Positions 1 to 6,592 of a stretch of 21,035 nucleotides of DNA are shown here, piece by piece. The first letter of the stretch is position 1. Each line of letters begins with the position of its first letter. Where the stretch lies: positions 1-21,035 of the IMG/VR virus record IMGVR_UViG_3300020450_001077, one strand, 5' to 3'. Under the pieces are notes generated by a model that was given only the letters and a program-made list of their open reading frames with translations, did no database searches and was not told the DNA's origin. Origin of the DNA: a virus. Both the position numbers and the translations under genes were made by a program.

Positions 1-1350
1 ATCCTCGTCCTCAAAAACAACAAAGGAACCGAAGACAACAGAGTCAGAAAACTCGACTACAGCATCCAGTTAAGTAAGTTATTCTATGAACGTTTTATCC
101 AAAATAAGGAAATCTCGTTATTTTCCCCTCATGATTGTCCTGGCTTGTATGAGAGTTTTGGGACCGATAAGTTTGATGACTTATATTGCCGTTACGAATC
201 AGATGAATCCATCTCAAAAACCACAGTTGGAGCACAAGAACTTATCCTCGACTTATTAAAGGAGAGAGCAGAGACGGGTCGTATATATTTGATGAATTTG
301 GATCATTGCAATAGTCATTCTTCTTTTAAAGATAAGATTGAGATGAGTAATCTATGTCAAGAGATTACTTTACCCACCTATCCTATTCAGCATATTGATG
401 ATGAGTATGGGGAGATTGCTCTTTGCATCTTATCTGCTATTAATGTGGGGAAGGTTAGATCAGATGATGAGTTGGAAGAATTATGTGATCTTGCTGTAAG
501 AGGATTAGAAGAATTAATTGACTATCAAAGATACCCTGTAAAGGCAGCAGAAATTGCTACAAAGGCACGTAGAAGTCTTGGAGTAGGATTTATAGGTCTA
601 GCACATTATCTAGCTAAACTTGGACATAAGTATGAGTCACAAGAAGCATGGGATGCTGTTCATGGACTCTCTGAATCATTCCAATATTATCTGTTGAAGG
701 CATCAAATAAGATTGCAGAAGAGAAAGGTCATTGTGAAAACTTTGGACGTACCAAGTATGCGGATGGAATCCTTCCTATTGATACATATAAGAAAGACGT
801 AGACGAAATTTGTTCACAACCATTACAACATGATTGGGAATCTCTTAGGGCATCTATCTTGGAATACGGTCTCAGGCACTCAACATTGTCTGCACAAATG
901 CCATCGGAGAGCAGTTCCGTTGTGTGCAATGCCACAAACGGAATCGAACCTCCTAGAGACTACTTGTCCATTAAGAAATCAAAGAAAGGACCACTTAAGC
1001 AGATTGTTCCGTCTTATGGGTCTTTAAAAAATAACTATACATTGCTATGGGATATGCCAGATAATAAAGGATATATTAATATAGTAGCAGTGATGCAGAA
1101 GTTCTTTGATCAAGGAATCTCTGGTAATTGGTCATACAATCCAGAGCATTATGATAATAATGAGGTTCCTGTTAGTGTAATGGCACAAGATCTTTTGACT
1201 ACGTATAAGTACGGTTGGAAGACTTCATATTATCAGAACACTAATGATATGAAGACAGATGAAGTACAAGAAGATAAACCTAATCTTGAAAACTTACTTG
1301 AAGAATTAAGTACTGCTGACGAAGAGGAGTGTGAATCCTGTGCCATCTGA
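1..1350 (+). CDS. nrdA: Ribonucleoside-diphosphate reductase class Ia, alpha subunit (C-terminal 449 residues)
   Basis: This is the large catalytic subunit, which reduces ribonucleoside diphosphates to deoxy forms for phage DNA synthesis. The reading frame is open from base 1, so the gene starts upstream and the N-terminal part (ATP cone and the first active-site Cys, E. coli C225) is missing here. In fragment numbering the finger-loop N117-x-C119-x-E121 matches E. coli N437/C439/E441. C142 (in GEIALC) matches C462 with the same 23-residue spacing. Y410-Y411 (in SYYQNT) match Y730/Y731, again at the E. coli distance of 291 from the radical Cys. The C-terminal CESC (C444, C447) is the shuttle pair that takes electrons from glutaredoxin/thioredoxin; it is CxxC here, against Cx4C in E. 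coli. The end overlaps or abuts nrdB. All visible catalytic residues are intact, so it should be active. Confidence 0.97.
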   Translation: MLVLKNNKGTEDNRVRKLDYSIQLSKLFYERFIQNKEISLFSPHDCPGLYESFGTDKFDDLYCRYESDESISKTTVGAQELILDLLKERAETGRIYLMNLDHCNSHSSFKDKIEMSNLCQEITLPTYPIQHIDDEYGEIALCILSAINVGKVRSDDELEELCDLAVRGLEELIDYQRYPVKAAEIATKARRSLGVGFIGLAHYLAKLGHKYESQEAWDAVHGLSESFQYYLLKASNKIAEEKGHCENFGRTKYADGILPIDTYKKDVDEICSQPLQHDWESLRASILEYGLRHSTLSAQMPSESSSVVCNATNGIEPPRDYLSIKKSKKGPLKQIVPSYGSLKNNYTLLWDMPDNKGYINIVAVMQKFFDQGISGNWSYNPEHYDNNEVPVSVMAQDLLTTYKYGWKTSYYQNTNDMKTDEVQEDKPNLENLLEELSTADEEECESCAI

Positions 1351-1360
1351 TCTAAAAGGA

Positions 1361-2497
1361 ATGACTGTCTTCAATACTGAAGATGTAGATACTAAGAAGC
1401 AACCTATGTTTTTTGGTAAACCATTAGGGGTTCAGAGGTATGACAATTTTAAATATCCCCAGTTTGAGAACTTAACCAAACAACAGTTGGGATATTTTTG
1501 GAGACCAGAAGAAGTATCATTACAGAAAGATCGTGGAGACTATCAAACACTACGTCCAGAACAAAAGCACATCTATACAAGCAATCTTAAATACCAGATC
1601 ATGCTTGATAGTGTACAAGGCCGTGCTCCTGGTATGGCTTTCCTACCTTACTGTTCTCTACCTGAGTTAGAGGCATGTATGGAAGCATGGTCTTTTATGG
1701 AGATGATTCATAGTAGATCCTATACTTATGTTATTAAAAATGTTTATTCAGATCCATCAGAAGTCTTTGATACTATTATCAAGGAACCACGTATTTTAGA
1801 ACGTGCTGCTAGTGTAACTCAATCTTATGATGAGTTCATTAATGAAGCACAGCAGTGGGGTCAAAGTAGTTTGTGGAGAGATATGGATAAGTCTCTGGAC
1901 ACATCCTTACCTGTCTTGGAAATGAAAGAGGTGAAACGTAAACTCTATCGGGCAGTAGCTAATGTCAACATTCTGGAAGGTATTCGTTTTTATGTGTCCT
2001 TTGCTTGCAGTTTTGCTTTTGGTGAGCTCAAACTCATGGAAGGAAGTGCTAAAATCATCTCCCTTATTGCTAGAGACGAAAACCAGCATCTCGCAATTAC
2101 TCAAAACATCCTTAACAATTGGAGAAAAGGTGACGATCCTGAAATGGTTTCCATTCTGAAGGAAGAAGAGCAGTGGACATATGATATGTTTGACAAGTGT
2201 GTGAATGAAGAGAAGAAGTGGGCAGAGTATTTGTTTAAGGATGGTAGTATGATAGGATTAAATGATAAACTTTTATATCAGTATGTTGAATGGGTTGCTA
2301 ATCGTAGACTTAGATCTATTGGATTGAAACCACAGTATGATATACCTGCAAGAAATAATCCATTACCTTGGACAGAACATTGGATTAGTTCTAAAGGATT
2401 GCAAGTAGCACCACAAGAGACTGAAGTAGAATCTTATATGGTTGGTGGTATAGTTCAAGATGTTAAGAAGGATACTTTCTCAGGATTTAAATTATGA
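1361..2497 (+). CDS. nrdB: Ribonucleoside-diphosphate reductase class Ia, beta subunit (radical-generating)
   Basis: The small subunit houses the di-iron/tyrosyl radical and docks on NrdA through its C-terminal tail. With the ATG at 1361 it is 378 residues, the usual length. Iron ligands and radical site are all present: D83, E114, H117, radical Y121 (E-x2-H-x3-Y in EMIHSRSY), E206, and E240/H243 (RDENQH). This is therefore a classical Y-radical enzyme, not a Y-less variant. An in-frame GTG at 1331 would add ten residues overlapping nrdA. I prefer 1361 because the protein then begins MTVFNT, as I recall for cyanophage homologues, although neither start has a well-spaced Shine-Dalgarno. The last residues, KKDTFSGFKL, correspond to the NrdA-binding tail of E. 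coli R2, which also ends in F-x-L. The stop overlaps the next start as ATGA. Confidence 0.96.
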   Translation: MTVFNTEDVDTKKQPMFFGKPLGVQRYDNFKYPQFENLTKQQLGYFWRPEEVSLQKDRGDYQTLRPEQKHIYTSNLKYQIMLDSVQGRAPGMAFLPYCSLPELEACMEAWSFMEMIHSRSYTYVIKNVYSDPSEVFDTIIKEPRILERAASVTQSYDEFINEAQQWGQSSLWRDMDKSLDTSLPVLEMKEVKRKLYRAVANVNILEGIRFYVSFACSFAFGELKLMEGSAKIISLIARDENQHLAITQNILNNWRKGDDPEMVSILKEEEQWTYDMFDKCVNEEKKWAEYLFKDGSMIGLNDKLLYQYVEWVANRRLRSIGLKPQYDIPARNNPLPWTEHWISSKGLQVAPQETEVESYMVGGIVQDVKKDTFSGFKL

Positions 2498-3117
2498 GTG
2501 CTCCTGATTTTATCGGAGTGTATGATAATGCATTAACTTCAGAAGAATGTGATGAACTAATTTCATTTTTTGAATCTTCTGAAAAAAAACTAGGAGGATA
2601 TGCTGGAAAAGATGGATATAATGTAGATCATGAACATAAAAAAAATATTGAAGTAGTAGATACAAAAATTTCAACAACTCCTATTATTGAGAAACCTCTT
2701 AATGAATGTATTAGAAAATATGTTAAGAAATATCTATCATTAGAACGTATATTTCCATGTAACATTGTAGATTCTTATACTTTTCAAAAACTTCAATATT
2801 ATGGTGATGGTTATAAGATGTGGCATACAGAACATGTACCCTTTTCTCCTGCTAATATGAGAGTTTTAGTTTGGATGTTTTATTTGAATGATTCTAAATC
2901 TGGAACAGAGTTTATGCATTTTCCTACAATTAAAGGTAAGAAGGGAAGATGTATATTATGGCCGTCATCATTCACACATATGCATAGAGCGGAACCTAAC
3001 AAAGGTCTTAAATATATTATGTCAGGATGGATTTCTTATGTAAATCCAGATCTATGTGAGGAAATTGAAGAGACGGGAGATGTTAAAAAGGACACATTTA
3101 GTAGATTTAAATTGTAG
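2494..3117 (+). CDS. 2OG/Fe(II) oxygenase (prolyl-4-hydroxylase-like) carrying an NrdB-like C-terminal tail
   Basis: A 207-residue non-haem iron dioxygenase of the prolyl 4-hydroxylase superfamily. The double-stranded beta-helix core lies at about 95-183: H111-x-E113 (WHTEH) supplies two iron ligands, H162 or H164 (THMHRAEP) the distal His, and K173 (KYIMSGW) the likely 2-oxoglutarate carboxylate contact, as Lys does in prolyl 4-hydroxylases. The start overlaps nrdB (ATGA), so the two should be co-translated. The odd feature is the final 12 residues, DVKKDTFSRFKL, which differ from the NrdB C-terminus (DVKKDTFSGFKL) at one position and follow a short acidic linker outside the catalytic core. 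In class Ia reductases that tail is the docking peptide for NrdA. I infer that this enzyme binds the same NrdA pocket. Its substrate is unknown. Confidence 0.88.
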   Translation: MSAPDFIGVYDNALTSEECDELISFFESSEKKLGGYAGKDGYNVDHEHKKNIEVVDTKISTTPIIEKPLNECIRKYVKKYLSLERIFPCNIVDSYTFQKLQYYGDGYKMWHTEHVPFSPANMRVLVWMFYLNDSKSGTEFMHFPTIKGKKGRCILWPSSFTHMHRAEPNKGLKYIMSGWISYVNPDLCEEIEETGDVKKDTFSRFKL

Positions 3118-3136
3118 TTTATGATTAAATAATCTT

Positions 3137-3361
3137 ATGCTATTTCCAAAACGTTATGCAAGTTGTCCGTGGCCTGATTCGAGGTATAGAGAGTACATGA
3201 ACGGAAGACTTAAAAAGATAGACATGAAGGCAAGACTTAACGGCATGAAAGCTGGTCTTGCTAATGAGTCGTGGTATCCTGAATGGGATGATCGTCAAAG
3301 AGGTGCTGCTCAACGCATTCTAAATAATGCGTTAGAAGTCCTTGACGAGTATGACTATTGA
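3137..3361 (+). CDS. Small hypothetical phage protein (74 aa)
   Basis: I do not recognise a family. It is 74 residues, basic in the first half (PKRYASCPWPDSRYREYMNG) and acidic at the end (LEVLDEYDY), with no transmembrane segment. The middle has a repeated K/R-rich amphipathic pattern (RLKKIDMKARLNGMKAGLA) and WYPEW, so a small helical, possibly nucleic-acid- or protein-binding fold is plausible but unproven. A 19-base gap separates it from the oxygenase upstream. There is no clear Shine-Dalgarno. Its 3' end overlaps the next gene by 11 bases, which supports it as a real co-translated gene. Confidence 0.7.
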   Translation: MLFPKRYASCPWPDSRYREYMNGRLKKIDMKARLNGMKAGLANESWYPEWDDRQRGAAQRILNNALEVLDEYDY

Positions 3362-3788
3362 GTATGAAAATCCCTGGTTATATAAAAATACAAATTTCAC
3401 TTCTGACGATATTAATGATTTCTTCGGTTTCGTCTACCGCATTACAAATAATAAAAATGGGAGAGAGTACATCGGACGTAAGTACTTCTGGCAATTTAGA
3501 ACTCCTAAAGGTAAGAAACGTAAAGTAAAATCTGAATCTGATTGGAAGAAGTATTATGGGTCTTGTCCAGAACTTAAAGAAGAGATTGGGAAGATTGGCA
3601 GAGAGAATTTTAGTAGAACTATCCTATCTCTACATTATACAAAAGGAAAAACAAACTTTGAAGAAACCCGACAGCTCTTTGCACACGGAGTTCTTACAGA
3701 GCAACTTGACGACGGAACACCAAAGTACTATAATAGCAACATCCTCTCAAGATATTTCAGAAAAGATTACTATGGAGAAAACGAGTGA
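3351..3788 (+). CDS. GIY-YIG-like nuclease-domain protein
   Basis: A 145-residue protein with the hallmark of the GIY-YIG nuclease superfamily. F27-V28-Y29 stands for GIY and Y40-I41-G42 for YIG, followed by R43 at the place of the conserved catalytic Arg. A downstream Glu (in NFEETRQLF) and Asn (in YYNSNILS) could be the metal-binding Glu and structural Asn. A Lys/Arg-rich insertion (about 50-65) would suit DNA contact. It has no recognisable DNA-binding module after the core, unlike T4 Seg homing enzymes, so it may be a housekeeping phage nuclease or a decayed homing endonuclease. I chose the ATG at 3351, which overlaps the previous gene, over a TTG nine bases upstream. The 3' end overlaps the next gene by 17 bases. 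Confidence 0.7.
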   Translation: MTIEYENPWLYKNTNFTSDDINDFFGFVYRITNNKNGREYIGRKYFWQFRTPKGKKRKVKSESDWKKYYGSCPELKEEIGKIGRENFSRTILSLHYTKGKTNFEETRQLFAHGVLTEQLDDGTPKYYNSNILSRYFRKDYYGENE

Positions 3789-3957
3789 TGATCTTGTTGT
3801 AGAAGCAAGAGAGTGGTCTATGAATAAGATCAATTCTGATATTCCTATGGAGAATGTAAAGGCAATATATGAAGAGTTTCAAGAGTGGATTGATATTGAT
3901 GAGGATGATGAAGAGTTAGAAATTTTATCATTAGAACCTATAGATGAGGAAAGTTAG
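3772..3957 (+). CDS. Small acidic hypothetical protein (61 aa)
   Basis: The reading frame is open further upstream (from 3556), but the start is placed at the ATG at 3772 because upstream of it lies the strongly supported GIY-YIG-like frame. The product is 61 residues and very acidic in its second half (EEFQEWIDIDEDDEELEIL), so it could be a small protein-binding or DNA-mimic-like protein. No family is recognised and there is no membrane segment. It overlaps the preceding gene by 17 bases and the following flavoprotein gene by 14, in keeping with tight translational coupling. Function unknown. Confidence 0.65.
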   Translation: MEKTSDDLVVEAREWSMNKINSDIPMENVKAIYEEFQEWIDIDEDDEELEILSLEPIDEES

Positions 3958-5050
3958 TGTAGTTGGTGGAGGAAATGCTGGAGTCTTTACTGCACTATAT
4001 TTTGCTTGGTATGGACAAGATGAAGTAGAGTTAATTTATAATCCACAAATACCTCCTGAAAGAGTAGGTCAAGCAACTCTTTTAGATCCTCCTAGAATGT
4101 TATGGAATGCTACTGGGTTTGATTGGTATCATAATCAAATTAATGCTACGTTTAAGAGTGGTATATTATATGAAGGGTGGGGTCAAGTAAATGATAAAGT
4201 ATTCCATGCCTTCCCTGCAGATGGTATGGCTATGCACTACTGTCCTTGGGAGATGCAGAAACATGTTTTAGATTCTGGAGTATTTAAAGTTGTTGAGGGT
4301 GACGTTGATGATATTAACAGTATAGATTCTGATCTTATCTTTGATTGTAGGGGAAAACCAGATGATTATTCTGAGTATGAAGAACTTATTAACCCTGTTA
4401 ATGCTTGTATCTTAGGGAAACCTAAGTGGAATGTATCTGAAGCATTCTGGAGTAGGCATGTTGCAACTCCTGATGGATGGACGTTTGTTATACCTACTCA
4501 TCCACAATCACCATCTCATGATTACTGTGTTGGGTATTGTTATAATAGTAATATAACTTCAAGAGCACTTGCTCAAAGTAATTTCTTAGAGATGTTTGAT
4601 GTTACAATAAAACATCATGTTAATTTTAAGAATTATGTAGCAAAGAATGCTGTTATTGATGATAGAATAGTTCTTAATGGTAATAGATTATTTTTTTTAG
4701 ACCCTCTTGAATCATCTTCCACTCAGACTTATATTGAGTTGGCAAGATTTGTTTTAAATAATGGAGTAAGAGATGCCTCTAATCAAGTTAGAAGATATAT
4801 AAAACAGGTTCAAAACTTTGTACTGTGGCATTATAATTGTGGTTCTAAATACGATACTCCTTTTTGGGATTATGCAGAGTCATTAACTTTTAATGACTCT
4901 GAGTTTGATTCTATATTAGATTCTAGTATAAAATCTAGTGATTATGATATTATGGATCAAGCAAATAATAATTCTAGATCGGGGTATGGTCAATGGACTC
5001 CCTATGCTTTTAAGTTGTGGTATGATGGTATGATGAGGAAAGAAAAATGA
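3944..5050 (+). CDS. Flavin-dependent tryptophan-halogenase-like enzyme
   Basis: A 368-residue FAD enzyme of the tryptophan halogenase family (PrnA/RebH type). Seen in order: the Rossmann FAD motif VGGGNAG (7-13); PERVGQATL (38-46), matching the family's GEAT(I/V)P region; the Lys in NATFKSG (K71), aligning with the catalytic Lys of PrnA (K79) that forms the haloamine or guides HOCl; GWTFVIP (178-184), a WxFxIP version of the diagnostic WxWxIP; and DPLESSS (253-259), close to the family's second FAD/halide loop. It is much shorter than characterised halogenases (about 510-540), lacking much of the C-terminal substrate lid, so the substrate is probably not free tryptophan. True halogenation needs a reduced-flavin partner, and none is seen here. 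I recall similar genes as common in cyanophages. Start at 3944 overlaps the previous gene. Confidence 0.85.
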   Translation: MRKVSVVGGGNAGVFTALYFAWYGQDEVELIYNPQIPPERVGQATLLDPPRMLWNATGFDWYHNQINATFKSGILYEGWGQVNDKVFHAFPADGMAMHYCPWEMQKHVLDSGVFKVVEGDVDDINSIDSDLIFDCRGKPDDYSEYEELINPVNACILGKPKWNVSEAFWSRHVATPDGWTFVIPTHPQSPSHDYCVGYCYNSNITSRALAQSNFLEMFDVTIKHHVNFKNYVAKNAVIDDRIVLNGNRLFFLDPLESSSTQTYIELARFVLNNGVRDASNQVRRYIKQVQNFVLWHYNCGSKYDTPFWDYAESLTFNDSEFDSILDSSIKSSDYDIMDQANNNSRSGYGQWTPYAFKLWYDGMMRKEK

Positions 5051-5292
5051 TTGTAGTAAGATGTAAACAATGTAATACTGAAGTAAAAAGTAATTCACAA
5101 TCTAAAAGTTGTGGATGTCCTAACATGCTCACTATTACAGGAGACACTTTTAGTGCGGTTGACCTAACTAGTGTTATAGTGGTAAGATCTAATCAGGATA
5201 AACAAAAGGATGGTCTTACTTCACAAGATCTTGCATGGCAAGAGCAAAGACGTAAACGAAAAATTCGTAGAATGGATTTTGAAGTTCGATGA
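5047..5292 (+). CDS. Small Cys-rich (zinc-ribbon-like) protein, 81 aa
   Basis: An 81-residue protein with C-x2-C (CKQC, residues 6-9) followed by CGC (22-24), a spacing that could hold one zinc ion in a mini zinc ribbon near the N-terminus. The C-terminal third is strongly basic (WQEQRRKRKIRRMDF), which suggests nucleic-acid or acidic-protein binding. No enzyme motif is seen. It overlaps the flavoprotein gene upstream (ATGA) and the membrane-protein gene downstream, so it belongs to the same transcriptional run. Function not recognised; the zinc assignment is inference from Cys spacing. Confidence 0.68.
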   Translation: MIVVRCKQCNTEVKSNSQSKSCGCPNMLTITGDTFSAVDLTSVIVVRSNQDKQKDGLTSQDLAWQEQRRKRKIRRMDFEVR

Positions 5293-5606
5293 CTGAAGAA
5301 ACCATTAAAAAACTCTGCTATACTAAAGCAGAAATAGATGCAATGATTGCAGAGGCTGTAGAAGAGGCACGTAGAATTGATGAAGCCTCAATGGCAAAGC
5401 ATAACCGAGAAGCAACTATTATTAGTATGATTCTTGGATTCACATGCCTTGCATTATTTGTTGATGGTTTACTTAGAATATTGGGAATCATTCCTCCCTT
5501 TATGCATATTGATGTCAATATTCTAGATAGGATTGCTGATAGAGTTGAACATGATGTTATAGACAAAGTAAGACAAGTACCAATCAAACGACTTTTCTCA
5601 AATTAA
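5289..5606 (+). CDS. Small membrane protein (105 aa)
   Basis: A 105-residue protein: a charged helical N-terminus (about 1-40, TKAEIDAMIAEAVEEARR), then one or two closely spaced hydrophobic segments at about 43-70 (ISMILGFTCLALFVDGLLR, then ILGIIPPF), then an amphipathic basic C-terminus (DRVEHDVIDKVRQVPIKR). This looks like a single-span or hairpin inner-membrane protein. It is not clearly a holin, as it lacks the usual length pattern and I see no partner endolysin nearby. It overlaps the upstream gene (ATGA). Function unknown. Confidence 0.68.
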   Translation: MTEETIKKLCYTKAEIDAMIAEAVEEARRIDEASMAKHNREATIISMILGFTCLALFVDGLLRILGIIPPFMHIDVNILDRIADRVEHDVIDKVRQVPIKRLFSN

Positions 5607-5608
5607 TT

Positions 5609-5998
5609 ATGGCAATTTACAATGAATGTAAGATCGTGATTAACCTTAACCAACTTGTTAAGGCACGACCATGTGGAGTTGATTTAGATGAAGAACATGT
5701 GGATAATATTGCAAATGATTTAAGAAAGAGATTGACCTTTGACTCTGTGTTTAGTCAGGTGGATCAGGTTATCTGGGACTATGCTGAAGATTGTGGTATA
5801 GATCTATCAGAATCAGAAGAGTGTAAATCTTTTGGATTTTCTATTCCTGAATATGGTTCTACAACCATTGAAACTATTGAGTTGACTAAGGAGAAGGAAC
5901 GGAAAGAAAGAGAGAAAGAGTTTAAAAAGAACTTTGATATTGTTAAATTAGAATCTCCATCATGGACAATTGATGTCCCAGTGAGAAAGAATAAATAG
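5609..5998 (+). CDS. Hypothetical phage protein (129 aa)
   Basis: A soluble 129-residue protein of unrecognised family. The N-terminal half contains CGVDLDEEHVDNIANDLR and a mixed alpha/beta pattern with FSQVDQVIWDYAEDCGIDL. A highly charged helix follows (about 93-107, alternating Lys/Glu, likely coiled coil), and the basic C-terminus ends PVRKNK. It has no signal peptide or transmembrane segment. It starts two bases after the membrane-protein gene. Its stop codon lies inside a short inverted repeat (5994-6011), before the next gene. Function unknown. Confidence 0.68.
   Translation: MAIYNECKIVINLNQLVKARPCGVDLDEEHVDNIANDLRKRLTFDSVFSQVDQVIWDYAEDCGIDLSESEECKSFGFSIPEYGSTTIETIELTKEKERKEREKEFKKNFDIVKLESPSWTIDVPVRKNK
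5990..5997 (+). promoter_or_regulatory. T4-late-promoter-like octamer (AATAAATA)
   Basis: AATAAATA matches the T4 late-promoter -10 box TATAAATA at seven of eight positions and sits about 20 bases before the GTG start at 6018, at one of the few intergenic gaps. Late promoters of T4-like cyanophages are known to use close variants. It overlaps the previous stop codon, and in sequence this A+T-rich the match may be chance. Confidence 0.3.
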
Positions 5999-6011
5999 GT
6001 TGATACCTATT
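5994..6011. repeat. Short inverted repeat in intergenic gap
   Basis: AATAGGT (5994-6000), loop TGAT, then ACCTATT (6005-6011) form a perfect 7-bp stem with a 4-base loop between two genes. It is not followed by a T-run, so it is not a classical intrinsic terminator. It could be an RNA-processing site, a weak attenuator or a protein site, or be of no function. Confidence 0.4.
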
Positions 6012-6017
6012 AAATAA

Positions 6018-6329
6018 GTGGAAACTATCTCAGCACTTTTGTTTATTTTGATTTCTGTTTCATTAGCAGGAGCAGCATTTGCTTTGATGTGGAAGAATAT
6101 AAGTGATATTTCAAAGATAAGTAATAAAATTGAAGTAGAAAGTAGGACAGTAACTAGACCACCTCATCCAGAGATGAGAGAGGTTCAACCTGGTGATGAA
6201 TTGATGGTGGTAAATTTTAAAGAAGGGGATGAGATAGATCCAATATATCAGTCATTACAAGAAAGGATAGATGAACTTACTGAGGATGATGATGACGATG
6301 ATGATGGAGGTCTTGTGGTAAGGACTTGA
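6018..6329 (+). CDS. Single-span membrane protein with acidic C-terminal tail (103 aa)
   Basis: A 103-residue protein starting at GTG (6018). An N-terminal hydrophobic helix (about 4-24, ISALLFILISVSLAGAAFAL) looks like an uncleaved signal anchor. It is followed by a soluble domain with the proline-rich TRPPHPEM (46-53) and VQPGDELMVVNF, and an almost pure Asp run (DDDDDDD, about 91-97) before GGLVVRT. The Asp run is coded by a GAT/GAC-rich stretch (6285-6303). I recall similar short membrane proteins with a PPHPEM-like segment in cyanophages but no function is known. The most likely topology is N-terminus in the membrane with an acidic cytoplasmic or periplasmic tail. Confidence 0.68.
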   Translation: METISALLFILISVSLAGAAFALMWKNISDISKISNKIEVESRTVTRPPHPEMREVQPGDELMVVNFKEGDEIDPIYQSLQERIDELTEDDDDDDDGGLVVRT

Positions 6330-6354
6330 CTTTTTCCATTTAAACCTTTATAAT
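6326..6354 (+). promoter_or_regulatory. Sigma70-type promoter, TTGACT-N17-TATAAT
   Basis: TTGACT (6326-6331) differs from the -35 consensus TTGACA only at the last base. A 17-base spacer follows, then a perfect TATAAT -10 (6349-6354). It begins inside the last codons of the upstream gene and occupies most of the 47-base gap before the start at 6377, so transcription should begin near 6361. This is the only near-perfect host-type promoter I noticed in a gap, and it probably drives early expression of the genes downstream. Confidence 0.8.
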
Positions 6355-6376
6355 ACTTGAGTAACCAATCAAAGCA

Positions 6377-6592
6377 ATGACGCTTACTTCAAAGTTCAGG
6401 AAAGACATAGGCATCCTTCGGGCTGCTGTTGATAAAGAAATCTTTTTGGATGTCAAGAATCCAAAACTCTATAAAAAACTCTTAAGATATTATCAAAATG
6501 AAGTAGAGTTTGCAGGAGAAGATCCAGATGCTGATTATAATCTTCTAATTGAATGTGTAAGACAAGATCTTGAAGGGGTGCAAGTAAAATGA
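6377..6592 (+). CDS. Small hypothetical protein (71 aa), first gene after the promoter
   Basis: A 71-residue mostly helical soluble protein (SKFRKDIGILRAAVDKEIF, then KLYKKLLRYYQNEVEFAGED). It has no cysteines apart from one, no membrane segment and no recognised motif. It is the first gene after the sigma70-type promoter, with a leader of about 16 bases and no obvious Shine-Dalgarno. It overlaps the next gene as ATGA, so the two are probably made together. Small early-transcribed phage proteins are often host-takeover factors; that is only a possibility here. Confidence 0.68.
   Translation: MTLTSKFRKDIGILRAAVDKEIFLDVKNPKLYKKLLRYYQNEVEFAGEDPDADYNLLIECVRQDLEGVQVK

Noticed and set aside
1331-1360. 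GTG at 1331 as the nrdB start
   Set aside because: It would overlap nrdA by 20 bases and add ten residues with no family counterpart; the ATG at 1361 gives the usual N-terminus. Neither has a good ribosome site, so this is a preference, not proof.
3124-3133. TTAAATAAT in the gap before 3137 as a promoter
   Set aside because: It resembles the late-promoter core, but the match is poorer than at 5990 or 6822, and such A+T strings occur often by chance here.
3556-3771. Upstream extension of the 61-aa acidic gene
   Set aside because: The open frame is antiphase to the GIY-YIG-like gene, whose motifs are convincing; the ATG at 3772 makes a short overlap typical of this genome.
3351-3788. Active homing endonuclease with a recognisable target insertion
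   Set aside because: No intron, no interrupted gene next to it and no DNA-binding module after the nuclease-like core can be seen, so mobility is not supported.
5318-5587. Reverse-strand open frame of 89 codons
   Set aside because: It lies wholly antisense to the membrane-protein gene at 5289-5606, has low-complexity Ser/Ile-rich content and no motif; all other support is for the + strand. The same holds for the other reverse-strand frames, for example 729-935 and 10800-11054.
6285-6305. GAT/GAC triplet run as a microsatellite
   Set aside because: It lies in frame in the 103-aa membrane protein and codes for its Asp-rich tail, so it needs no separate repeat annotation.
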